Shown piece after piece: positions 55,402-63,198 of a stretch of DNA of 64,000 bases. The notes beneath the pieces were generated by a model. It ran no database searches and was not told where the DNA came from. It saw nothing but the letters and a program-made list of their open reading frames with translations. Position numbers and translations under genes: made by a program. This DNA is from Portibacter lacus. GTDB lineage: Bacteria; Bacteroidota; Bacteroidia; Chitinophagales; Saprospiraceae. Where the stretch lies: positions 310,001 through 374,000 of the forward strand of contig NZ_JAJNKA010000006.1 in the NCBI RefSeq assembly GCF_021533215.1. Reading direction: 5' to 3'. Each line of letters starts with the position of its first letter. Within the stretch, counting starts at the first letter, position 1.

Positions 55402-56061
55402 TTATTCGCCATTCTTTAGCTTCGATATTTTAGCTGAAAGCTCGCTGATGGCAACTTGTTGTTCTTGTAAAGCCTTGATTAGAACTGGAATTAATCCTTG
55501 ATAATTAACACCATATAACCCGTTATCTTTGTCCACCTTCACAAGGTCTGGATAAATTTTCTCAAGTTCTTGTGCAATCACTCCATATTGGTTAGTTGAT
55601 CCACTTTGTAACTCTTGCATTTTGTCCTCACTAGCACCTTGAAAAACTTCTGGTTTAAAATCATAAATCATCGGATTGATTTGCATTATTTTTGCAAGAG
55701 CATCATTAATTGGTCTCAAATTTTCTTTTAGAGTTGCATCTGATGACGTAATGTACTGGAATGCATACACCTTATTTGAATAGATTTAATTCATTCTCGT
55801 CCAAATTGATCCTAAATTTCCACCGAAGTCAGTTCTGGGTGTTAAAAATTCTACTCCACCTTCTCCAAATCGAAAGCCTTCGTTTCCATCTAGAAGAATG
55901 TTTACCTCACCGTCAATTTCAAAATCGTAAGATGACGGTACTGATGTAGTAGTCTCATATTTATCACCTAATCCTACACGACCATTGTTGTCAACGATTA
56001 TTTGGGCGTTAGAAAATATTGCAATAAGTAGAAATGATAAAGTAATAGTTAAAACTTTCAT
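55402..56061 (-). pseudogene. Tail-fibre/S74-chaperone-type gene interrupted by an in-frame TAA
   Basis: The two halves are in the same frame: 56061-55789 encodes an exported protein (signal peptide ending FSNAQ; VGLGDKYETTTSVPSSYDFE; ends GSIWTRMN), and 55770-55402 continues with YAFQYITSSDATLKENLRPI and IAQELEKIYPDLV, the intramolecular-chaperone domain of endosialidase-type tail fibres (S74). Between them lies TAA at 55786-55788, followed by IYSNKVYAF. In a normal protein one would expect an N, K or similar residue there. The gene is disrupted by one nonsense codon, unless the codon is read through or a sequencing error. Confidence 0.75.
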
Positions 56062-56082
56062 GTGTAAAAATTTAAAAAAATT

Positions 56083-56605
56083 AAACACAAGCGAGCTTGG
56101 ATTGAAGGAGTCTTTTTCATTGTGCTTGGGAAAATCCCTAATAATGTGAAAAAGAATTTACTGCTAGTAGGCTGGGTACGCCTTTTCTCCCGGGTGTTAG
56201 TGTGTTAATCCAAATAAGAGTTGTAGACAATTACATCATTAATATAACGAATAAATAAGTAGCATGTATGATTGTTGGGTAATTATATATGAAATGTCGC
56301 TCAAGAAGCGTAGGCGAATCTAGCTTTAGCATCTCTAACTAAAGCAATGATTGCTAACAAAGTGCGATCTCTTTTTTCATCCTAAAGATTTTGAATAGTG
56401 ATAACTTTTTGGTTGACCCTTCAAAAACCACTTTCAACTAAAATAACTGTAGCAACAATACTTTTTTTCAACTGAAAAATCAATTGAAAAAGAAAAATGA
56501 GTGAGCCGAAAAATCTAGTGAATACAGAAATAAGGAGAGTAAAGCGTAGAAAGATGACAAAAAAAGAGGTTAGTAAGGCGCGGCTTTTTATTTTTAGAAA
56601 GGTTG
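56083..56605 (-). repeat. Duplicated element copy B (about 520 bp direct repeat)
   Basis: Partner of 49661-50169. Near-identical core is 56329-56605. In the diverged part, the hairpin arms CTTTTTCA (56112-56119) and TGAAAAAG (56147-56154) take the place of the arms of copy A with compensatory changes. TTGGATT (56097-56103) and AATCCAA (56207-56213) close the element. On the minus strand it sits 22 bases before the start of the S74-type gene. Confidence 0.85.
56301..56447 (-). pseudogene. Decayed XRE regulator remnant B
   Basis: Same remnant as in copy A. On the minus strand the codons before TGA at 56301-56303 read DEKRDRTLLAIIALVRDAKA and then RFAYAS. A TAG at 56382-56384 interrupts the frame (a CTT TTG in copy A has become CTT TAG). 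The end is closer to the usual AYA-type tail than that of copy A. Confidence 0.6.
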
Positions 56606-56629
56606 TAAGGTTACAGTCATGGCTTAATT

Positions 56630-56757
56630 AAAACGCTACTTAAGTAGCGAAAACGTTAGCGATGGTAAAAAGCGAAAACATCTAGATCTTATTTTAGGCT
56701 TTAGGATTAAGAGGTTAGGATCCAGAACAGAAAAACGCTACTTAAGTAGCGAAAACG
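56630..56757. repeat. Two copies of a 26-bp palindromic repeat
   Basis: Identical 26-bp units at 56630-56655 and 56732-56757, centred on the perfect palindrome CGCTACTTAAGTAGCG. Between and after them lie short AGCGAAAA variants. A related degenerate unit is at about 62118-62145 (ACGCTACTAAAGTATCG). They look like an intergenic extragenic-palindrome family. Confidence 0.7.
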
Positions 56758-56793
56758 GTAGCGAAAGCGAAAGGGTGGAGTAGTGGAAAGTAT

Positions 56794-56830
56794 AAAAAAA
56801 GCCGCATCTGTATCAGATGCGGCTTTTAAA
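56794..56830 (-). terminator. Terminator of the yajC operon
   Basis: AAAAGCCGCATCTG and CAGATGCGGCTTTT form a long stem around a TAT loop with a minus-strand T-run. It lies 15 bases after the yajC stop codon. Confidence 0.85.
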
Positions 56831-56844
56831 ACTATAATACATGT

Positions 56845-57162
56845 TTATTTCTTTTCTTCGACTTTTGCATTTAAAGCATCCGTTAATTCTTTCGAAACTG
56901 AAGACTTCATAATTTTAAGAAATGTCTTTTGATCTATTTGGAGATGAATTACTTTATCATCGATCTTGTTAATCTTACCTATAATTCCAGAACCTGTAAC
57001 GATTTCGTCTCCTTTCTGAAGGTCATTCACAAAATTTCCTTGAGCTTTTTGTTTTTGTGCTTGAGGACGAATAAAAAACAAATAAAATACTAGAAAGATT
57101 GCTCCAAAAATAACGAGTTGGAAAATCCCTTGGCTTCCGCCGCCTGCTTGTAAAAATACCAT
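56845..57162 (-). CDS. yajC: Preprotein translocase subunit YajC
   Basis: 105 residues. One membrane helix, GIFQLVIFGAIFLVFYLFFI at about 11-30, is followed by RPQAQKQKAQGNFVNDLQKGDEIVTGSGIIG, the classic YajC signature. It is an inner-membrane helper of SecDF in protein export. The DUF1573 gene upstream ends 4 bases before its start codon, so both are in one operon. A strong terminator follows. Confidence 0.95.
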   Translation of the reverse strand: MVFLQAGGGSQGIFQLVIFGAIFLVFYLFFIRPQAQKQKAQGNFVNDLQKGDEIVTGSGIIGKINKIDDKVIHLQIDQKTFLKIMKSSVSKELTDALNAKVEEKK

Positions 57163-57166
57163 TTAA

Positions 57167-57649
57167 TTAATTTTTAATTTTGACAAACCCTTTCATGAAA
57201 AGTCTATCCTCATTCGGACGACTATTTGATAAAACGATTATAGATTTATTTTGATTTCCTGACTTTCCTTTTGTATCAAATTCTACTTCGATTGCTCCAG
57301 TTTCATCAGGATTTATTGCACTTTCATCATACTCTGTAATTGTGCATCCACAAGATACTCTAGTATCCAAAATATACAAAGGTTTACTTCCGCTATTCGT
57401 GAATTTATAGCTTTTCTTGATGACTTCACCTTGATAGACTGTATCAAAATCGAATTCATTTTCTTCAAATTTAATCTGAGACCATTGTGAAGAATCCATT
57501 ATACTATCCAGACTGACTGGATGTCTTATAATTTGCTCGTAATCCTTTATACCTAATTTTTCATAGACATTGGGTTCTTTGATTACTTCAATGTCTGGTT
57601 TACAGCCAATCACTAGCACCAATAATAGCAGATATATCACTTTTTTCAT
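57167..57649 (-). CDS. DUF1573 lipoprotein
   Basis: 160 residues from ATG 57649 (MKKVIYLLLLVLVIGC, lipobox Cys16); an earlier in-frame start 9 bases upstream is less likely. The DUF1573 Ig-like domain is at about 60-160: FDFDTVYQGEVIKKSYKFTN, then LDTRVSCGCTITEYDE (the CGC motif) and GAIEVEFDTKGKSGNQNKSI. A -7 box TAATTTTG (57656-57663, minus) lies directly before. The family is widespread in Bacteroidota with unknown function. It is co-transcribed with yajC. Confidence 0.88.
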   Translation of the reverse strand: MKKVIYLLLLVLVIGCKPDIEVIKEPNVYEKLGIKDYEQIIRHPVSLDSIMDSSQWSQIKFEENEFDFDTVYQGEVIKKSYKFTNSGSKPLYILDTRVSCGCTITEYDESAINPDETGAIEVEFDTKGKSGNQNKSIIVLSNSRPNEDRLFMKGFVKIKN

Positions 57650-57655
57650 CTTGCG

Positions 57656-57663
57656 CAAAATTA
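57656..57663 (-). promoter_or_regulatory. Candidate -7 box of the DUF1573-yajC operon
   Basis: TAATTTTG on the minus strand in a 40-bp divergent spacer. The ATG is only about 7 bases away, so the transcript would have a very short leader. Confidence 0.45.
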
Positions 57664-57689
57664 TTAAAAATTCTTATATCTTGCGATTC

Positions 57690-58217
57690 ATGAATGAACT
57701 TCCCAAGAAAATATATTTGTTAGGTTTTATGGGCTCAGGCAAGTCCACTCTTGGACGCGAGTTAGCCAAACAGCTGAACTTTAGTTTCAATGATTTAGAT
57801 GATATGATCGAAGAATATTGTCAGTGCACCATCGCTGATTTATTTACTAATTTGGGTGAAGACCATTTTAGACTGATTGAAACCAAAATTCTAAAGCATA
57901 CACAAAATTTAGAGCATGCTGTTATTTCGTTAGGAGGTGGAACACCTTGTTTCAATGATAATATGGACTTTGTCAACCAGAATGGCAAAAGCATTTACCT
58001 TCAAATAAAGCCTGAAGTACTAGTAGAAAGATTAATTAATGAAAAAGCAAAAAGACCTTTAATTAGTCAAGCCCAAAACAAAATTGACTTAGAAAAATTA
58101 ATAAGCACTAAGTTATCAGCTAGAAGTCAATTCTACGAAGAGGCTCACCATATCGTAGATGGTAATGCATCCATAGATAAAATCATCGAAGAAATCAATT
58201 CCCTAATAAATTTTTAA
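57690..58217 (+). CDS. aroK: Shikimate kinase
   Basis: 175 residues from ATG 57690 (MNELPKKIYLLGFMG). P-loop GFMGSGKST at 12-20, the D-D pair in FNDLDDMIEE, the shikimate-binding Arg in GEDHFRLIE and GGG in SLGGGTPCF are present, as is the lid Arg in EKAKRPLI. It phosphorylates shikimate in aromatic amino acid synthesis. A longer frame reaching back to 57570 overlaps the divergent gene and is rejected. Its 3' end overlaps the convergent subtilase gene by 23 bases. Confidence 0.94.
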   Translation: MNELPKKIYLLGFMGSGKSTLGRELAKQLNFSFNDLDDMIEEYCQCTIADLFTNLGEDHFRLIETKILKHTQNLEHAVISLGGGTPCFNDNMDFVNQNGKSIYLQIKPEVLVERLINEKAKRPLISQAQNKIDLEKLISTKLSARSQFYEEAHHIVDGNASIDKIIEEINSLINF

Positions 58218-59706
58218 TCGTTTTTACAGGATCTATAAGATTCCCGCTTTTATCATTCTGTGCAACAAATTGACCATTCAAATTAAGTAATTCATAAACC
58301 TCCGCAGTCGATAATTCAGGATGATAACTTTTCATGATAGCAACTAACCCTGCCACATATGGAGTTGCCATCGAAGTACCATTGAAAGCTTTATATTCAT
58401 TATTAGGTGTCGTAGAAAGAATCTGTACACCTGGAGCCGCAATTCCCATTCCTAAATCTTCAACTGTATTAGAAAAGGGAGCAATATTCAAATTCTGGTC
58501 TATAGCAGCTACTGCGATAACACCTGGAGTATTTGCTGGGGAATATCCTTTAGCATTCATGCTCGAGTTCCCAGCAGCAACAACGACAATTGCTCCAGCT
58601 TTATTTGCATAAGCGACAGCCTCTTCGTATAGTTTTTGCCTTTTATCAGTACTACGTCCTCCTAAAGAGAGCGAGATCACATCAGCCTCATTTTCTGCTG
58701 CTTCTATTATTCCGTCTATGATTGTTTTCTGAGTGCCCATCCCATAATCATTCAGCACCTTAATTGCAGTTATCGTAAATAAATTATTATTGACATTTAA
58801 AGAGGCAACACCTGTTTCATTATTACTTATAGCTCCTGCTATACCAGCACAATGTGTACCATGTGATTGCACATCAGTATCATACTTTTTCTTTAACGAT
58901 AAGTAGTTTCCTTTTAAATCTTCGTGCTCAGCATCAATGCCAGTATCTAATATAAATAGCTTTGCTTTTTTATTACTGCCTTGATTCTTAATCAATTCAT
59001 TTAATTCATTAACTTTTAAAGCGGTTAAGGCCCATTGCTGAGCAGAAAGTGGATCACTGAAACCATTCTGAATTTCTTCAGCAGGTGCTAAAACCTCTAA
59101 AGGCGCTAGATTAATTTCTTCGTTTTCCTCTATAACGCTAATAAAATCAAATGATCTCAATGACTTTTTGATTTCTGTTAAATGAAAAATATCAGATTTT
59201 TCCAAGTCAATAGAGTAGTAATTGTCTAATTCACTCGCTGAATCATCCACAAGCGAAAATGATCTAGTAATCTTTATATTTTCCTTTTCTAAGAATGCTA
59301 GAAAAGAGGTGTTATTAATATTCTCAACAGGAGAATTTAATTTTATAATCAATTCGGCTTGCTCATCTAGATTAAAGTCTTTCGGGATAAGTATATCTTT
59401 GTTCTTTTGCAATAGAAACGCTAGAAAACCACTTAGTAGAATCCATGATAATATTCCTAACTTAGTTTTCCTAGCTAAAATACTAGTAAAGGATGCAAAA
59501 GATAGTAGCATTAAATCTCTGAAAACAATCTTGAGACTGTAGAAATCTCTAAGGTGCAGCTGGAAAAGGGAAAATGCATAAGTTATAAACGCAAAAAGGA
59601 ATAGCGTTCCGAAAAATCTTCGCAACACTTTTGACTTCCCTAATGTTTGCCAGAGGACAAGTAGGATCAAAGAAGAAATAAGGCTAAACAAATAAAATTC
59701 GTACAT
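58195..59706 (-). CDS. Membrane-anchored S8 (subtilase) serine peptidase
   Basis: 503 residues. The first 100 residues contain about four hydrophobic helices. An inhibitor-I9-like segment may follow (about 120-205). The peptidase domain has all catalytic parts: KLFILDTGIDAEHEDL (Asp), VQSHGTHCAGIAGA (His), IVVVAAGNSSMNAKGY (oxyanion Asn) and AFNGTSMATPYVAGLVA (Ser). The domain faces the periplasm or outside. Unlike the truncated copy at 48002 it is complete. It overlaps aroK at the 3' end on opposite strands. Confidence 0.88.
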   Translation of the reverse strand: MYEFYLFSLISSLILLVLWQTLGKSKVLRRFFGTLFLFAFITYAFSLFQLHLRDFYSLKIVFRDLMLLSFASFTSILARKTKLGILSWILLSGFLAFLLQKNKDILIPKDFNLDEQAELIIKLNSPVENINNTSFLAFLEKENIKITRSFSLVDDSASELDNYYSIDLEKSDIFHLTEIKKSLRSFDFISVIEENEEINLAPLEVLAPAEEIQNGFSDPLSAQQWALTALKVNELNELIKNQGSNKKAKLFILDTGIDAEHEDLKGNYLSLKKKYDTDVQSHGTHCAGIAGAISNNETGVASLNVNNNLFTITAIKVLNDYGMGTQKTIIDGIIEAAENEADVISLSLGGRSTDKRQKLYEEAVAYANKAGAIVVVAAGNSSMNAKGYSPANTPGVIAVAAIDQNLNIAPFSNTVEDLGMGIAAPGVQILSTTPNNEYKAFNGTSMATPYVAGLVAIMKSYHPELSTAEVYELLNLNGQFVAQNDKSGNLIDPVKTIKNLLGN

Positions 59707-59853
59707 GTTTTATTCTCTTTATTATATCATTTAACATGCGTACAATTTAAAAGATTCCATCTATACTTTATAATTTATTCGAAGGACGGTCAATTTAAAC
59801 GGATGAAAAGTTCAGAAATTGCAATCAAAAGTAGGGTAGAGATAAAGATTTAT

Positions 59854-59861
59854 TAAATTTG
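59854..59861 (+). promoter_or_regulatory. Candidate -7 box of trxB
   Basis: TAAATTTG, a match to TAnnTTTG, 20 bases before the trxB ATG. No -33 TTG at a good distance was found. Confidence 0.45.
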
Positions 59862-59881
59862 CGGTCATTAACTAAAAAACA

Positions 59882-60826
59882 ATGTCACCAGATAGCAAAA
59901 TTTTTGAAACCATAATTATAGGTTCTGGACCTGCAGGATACACTGCAGCAATATATGCAGCTCGAGCGGGTCTTAATCCCGTTTTATTTACTGGATCTGA
60001 ACCTGGAGGACAATTAATGATCACTACAGATGTAGAAAATTATCCTGGATACCCAGATGGAATAATGGGCCCACAAATGATGGATGATTTTAGAAAGCAA
60101 GCTGAAAGATTTGGTACTGATATCCGATATGAAATGATCGTAGATGTTGATTTCACAGGTGATATCAAGAAAATTAAAACCGAATCAGGTCAAGAATTAT
60201 TATCTCATACGATCATTATTTCTACTGGAGCAAGTGCGAAATGGCTTGGAATTCCATCAGAACAAAAATTGATGAATAAAGGAGTTTCTGCATGTGCAGT
60301 ATGTGATGGATTCTTCTTTAAAGGTCAGGAAGTTATCGTAGTCGGTGGTGGAGATACGGCTGCTGAGGAAGCAATTTACTTAGCGAAACTTTGCCCTACA
60401 GTTCACTTATTGGTAAGAAGAGACGAAATGCGTGCATCTAAGATAATGCAAGAACGCGTAATCAAACAAGAAAATATTATCATTCACTGGAACACAAGTA
60501 CAGAAGAAATTCTCGGAGAAGAAGAAGTGACTGGTGCGAGAGTGATCAACAATATAACGAGAGAAACTGAAATTATAGACGCTACTGGATTTTTCGTAGC
60601 AATAGGACACAAGCCAAATACTTCTATTTTCAAAGGTATTCTACACATGGATGATTTAGGATATCTAATTACTCAACCAGATAGTACTAAAACAAACGTG
60701 GAAGGTGTTTTTGCTAGTGGTGATGCTCAAGACAGAATCTATCGGCAAGCTGTAACGGCTGCTGGAACAGGATGTATGGCAGCACTAGAAGCAGAAAGAC
60801 TTCTCGCTGAAAAAGGTATAATCTAA
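59882..60826 (+). CDS. trxB: Thioredoxin-disulfide reductase
   Basis: 314 residues. FAD-binding IIIGSGPAGYTAAIYAARAG at 11-30, the redox site C138-A-V-C141 in SACAVCDGFF, the NADPH-binding VVGGGDTAAEEAIYLAK, and the C-terminal FAD segment EGVFASGDAQD are all present. It reduces thioredoxin with NADPH, which also feeds ribonucleotide reductase. The aldolase gene follows 10 bases after its stop and is probably co-transcribed with it. Confidence 0.97.
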   Translation: MSPDSKIFETIIIGSGPAGYTAAIYAARAGLNPVLFTGSEPGGQLMITTDVENYPGYPDGIMGPQMMDDFRKQAERFGTDIRYEMIVDVDFTGDIKKIKTESGQELLSHTIIISTGASAKWLGIPSEQKLMNKGVSACAVCDGFFFKGQEVIVVGGGDTAAEEAIYLAKLCPTVHLLVRRDEMRASKIMQERVIKQENIIIHWNTSTEEILGEEEVTGARVINNITRETEIIDATGFFVAIGHKPNTSIFKGILHMDDLGYLITQPDSTKTNVEGVFASGDAQDRIYRQAVTAAGTGCMAALEAERLLAEKGII

Positions 60827-60836
60827 AAATTAAATA

Positions 60837-61913
60837 ATGGCTAACAAAACAAAATTTAGACCAGGAGTACTTCACGGAGATGAAGTTACTGAATTACTGA
60901 ACTATGCGAATGAAAACAATTTCGCCTTGCCTGCAGCAAATGTTGTTGGTACTAATTCGGTTAACTCTGTATTAGAAGCAGCAGCAGCTGTTAATTCGCC
61001 TGTAATTGTACAGTTTTCTAATGGAGGTGGATCTTTTTACGCAGGGAAATCTCTTTCTAACGACGGACAGAATGCAGCAATTATAGGAGCTGTATCAGGT
61101 GCTATGCACGTAGAGCAAGTAGCAAAACATTATGGTGTAACAGTAATTCTGCATACAGATCACTGTGCTAAGAAACTTTTACCTTGGGTAGATGGTCTGA
61201 TGGATGCTAATGAAAAACATTACGAAAAGAATGGGCATTCGCTTTTTAGTTCTCATATGATCGATCTTTCTGAAGAACCATTAGAAGAAAATATCGCAAT
61301 CAGTAAGCAATATTTAGAACGAATGGATCCTTTAGGGATGACACTAGAAATAGAATTAGGTGTAACTGGTGGAGAAGAAGATGGTGTGGATAATAGTGAT
61401 GTAGATAGTTCTAAATTATATACGCAACCAGAAGAAGTGAATTATGCTTATGAGGAGTTAATGAAAGTAAATGACAAATTTACGGTAGCTGCTGCTTTTG
61501 GGAATGTTCATGGAGTTTATAAACCTGGTAATGTTGAACTAAGACCAATAATCTTAAAAAACACCCAAGAGTTTATTCAGAAGAAGCACTCAACAGGTGA
61601 TAATCCGATCAATTTTGTATTTCACGGTGGTTCAGGTTCAAGTAGAGAAGACATTAGAGCAGCAATCGAATACGGAGCTGTGAAAATGAATATTGATACT
61701 GATTTACAGTGGGCTACTTGGGATGGAATTCATGATTATTACAAAAAGCACAAAGACTATCTGCAAGCGCAAATTGGAAATCCTGATGGAGACGATGTGC
61801 CGAATAAAAAATACTACGATCCAAGAAAATGGTTGAGACATGCTGAACAATCTCTAGTTAAGAGAGTTATTCAAGCTTTCGAAGATCTTAATTGTATCGA
61901 AAAGAATAAGTAA
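60837..61913 (+). CDS. fbaA: Class II fructose-bisphosphate aldolase
   Basis: 358 residues. Zinc ligands and active-site motifs are seen: ALPAANVVGTNS, ILHTDHCAKKL (the HTDHC zinc/catalytic motif), LEIELGVTGGEEDGVDNSD, AAFGNVHGVYKPG, and FVFHGGSGSSREDIRAAIEYG. Its class IIA length matches FbaA. It splits fructose 1,6-bisphosphate in glycolysis and reverses this in gluconeogenesis. It is cytoplasmic, behind trxB, with a strong terminator. Confidence 0.97.
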   Translation: MANKTKFRPGVLHGDEVTELLNYANENNFALPAANVVGTNSVNSVLEAAAAVNSPVIVQFSNGGGSFYAGKSLSNDGQNAAIIGAVSGAMHVEQVAKHYGVTVILHTDHCAKKLLPWVDGLMDANEKHYEKNGHSLFSSHMIDLSEEPLEENIAISKQYLERMDPLGMTLEIELGVTGGEEDGVDNSDVDSSKLYTQPEEVNYAYEELMKVNDKFTVAAAFGNVHGVYKPGNVELRPIILKNTQEFIQKKHSTGDNPINFVFHGGSGSSREDIRAAIEYGAVKMNIDTDLQWATWDGIHDYYKKHKDYLQAQIGNPDGDDVPNKKYYDPRKWLRHAEQSLVKRVIQAFEDLNCIEKNK

Positions 61914-61918
61914 AACTT

Positions 61919-61958
61919 AAAAAGCCCGATCAAATTTACATTCGATCGGGCTTTTTTT
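61919..61958 (+). terminator. Terminator of trxB-fbaA
   Basis: AAAGCCCGATC and GATCGGGCTTT form an 11-bp stem, followed by a run of seven T, 6 bases after the fbaA stop. Confidence 0.92.
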
Positions 61959-62275
61959 GTGGTAAGTTGGCGGTGGTCAATGGGCTTTTGCATTTATGCC
62001 GAGAAGAAGTCGAAACATGATTACTAGCAAATGCTTTGTTACTACTTTCGTAGTCAAAATTAGGTATTCCGACGGATTCTTTAAGATGTTTTCGAGGCTT
62101 TATCCTCGTAAAAAAAACACGCTACTAAAGTATCGAAAACAGTAGTTTTAATACATTCTCGACACTAATATGCCGAGAAGAAACTCTTTACTTAATAAAT
62201 ACTACACTTCTCATCTGCGCTAGTCGCTATATGAAGTGTCTCATTGTGGTAATCCTAAGTGTCGCTGAGCATGAC
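61959..62275. repeat. Gene-free spacer with short direct and inverted repeats
   Basis: TATGCCGAGAAGAA occurs twice in direct orientation (61995-62008 and 62169-62182). Between them lie ACTAC/GTAGT (62041-62054), CGAGG/CCTCG followed by eight A (62093-62108), and a degenerate copy of the CGCTAC palindrome family near 62118-62145. The response-regulator gene ends on the right. No gene is seen. Confidence 0.55.
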
Positions 62276-63001
62276 TTACTCTACAAAACGGTAACCTACT
62301 TTCTTAACCGTTACGATCTGTTCATGTCCTATTTTCTCACGTAGTTTAGAGATGTGTACATCTATCGTTCTTTCTCCTACCATGATATCATTTCCCCAGA
62401 TGATTCTATAGATCTCTTGTCTAAGTAATACTTTTTCAGGTCTTGACATTAGTAGATTTAATAGGTCGAATTCCTTTTTAGTTAAACTGATTTCTTCCTG
62501 ATCTCTGAACGCTTGATAAGTATCCAAATTCAATTTTAGATTCCCTCTGATCACTAAAGAAGATTCCCCCATTTCATTAACCATTAAGTATCTTCTGAAA
62601 AGAGCCTTCATATGAGTAATAAATAATCGAGGTCTCACAGGTTTCTTAATGAAATCATCTGCTCCTGCCTCCAGACATGCTATTTCTGAATATTCCTCAG
62701 ACCTTGCGGTAAGAAATGCTACCATCACGCTACGTAATTCAGGAATAGCTTTAATCCTTTTGCAAGCTTCTACACCATCCATATGAGGCATCATTATGTC
62801 TAGTACGATTAATTCAGGACGAATTTCCTGAGCCTTCTCTATAGCTTCTTGGCCATTATGGGCATAAAATACTTCAAAACCTTCTTTAGTTAAATTGTAA
62901 CCAAGCATGTCTAGAATATCTTGCTCATCATCGACAAGAAGGATTTTACATTTCAAATTGTCAAAATCCAATATATCTGGTTTTTCTAGTGATTGTATCA
63001 T
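62276..63001 (-). CDS. OmpR/PhoB-family response regulator
   Basis: 241 residues. The receiver domain has the acidic pair D24-D25, the phosphorylated D68 in LIVLDIMMPHMDG, T98 in FLTARSEE, and the K-P in FIKKPVRP. The winged-helix DNA-binding domain (about 145-240) has TYQAFRDQEEISLTKKEFDLL and GERTIDVHISKLREKIG, ending VKKVGYRFVE. No histidine kinase gene is in view. The divergent promoter with an 11-bp tandem repeat suggests a PhoB-like target next door, but the name phoB is not proven. Confidence 0.92.
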   Translation of the reverse strand: MIQSLEKPDILDFDNLKCKILLVDDEQDILDMLGYNLTKEGFEVFYAHNGQEAIEKAQEIRPELIVLDIMMPHMDGVEACKRIKAIPELRSVMVAFLTARSEEYSEIACLEAGADDFIKKPVRPRLFITHMKALFRRYLMVNEMGESSLVIRGNLKLNLDTYQAFRDQEEISLTKKEFDLLNLLMSRPEKVLLRQEIYRIIWGNDIMVGERTIDVHISKLREKIGHEQIVTVKKVGYRFVE

Positions 63002-63119
63002 ATGTCATTGTGTGTTTCTACTTCAAATATCACTTTTACAGGGCTCATATTCAAGAAGTGGTAGATAAGTTAATGATGTAATAACATAGGGTTAATATTG
63101 GACATAGAAATTGAATTTT

Positions 63120-63176
63120 CTTAACCATTACTTAACATAAGTGAAATATGTCGATAACGTGGTGCACTTACATTTG
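63120..63176 (+). promoter_or_regulatory. Promoter with 11-bp tandem repeat (Pho-box-like)
   Basis: CTTAACCATTA (63120-63130) and CTTAACATAAG (63131-63141) are direct repeats with an 11-bp period, as in Pho boxes. They end 27 bases before TACATTTG (63169-63176), a match to the -7 box TAnnTTTG, and no -33 TTG is present there. The repeat is placed where an activator would replace the -33 element. The lipoprotein gene starts at 63199. Confidence 0.55.
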
Positions 63177-63198
63177 TGAAAAATAAAAACAATTAAAA

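Noticed and set aside
50855-56061. Recoding of TAA as a sense codon, suggested by three in-frame TAAs
   Set aside because: Many neighbouring intact genes, including yajC, aroK and tyrS, end with TAA. Nonsense decay is simpler, as frameshifts and deletions are found in the same gene family.
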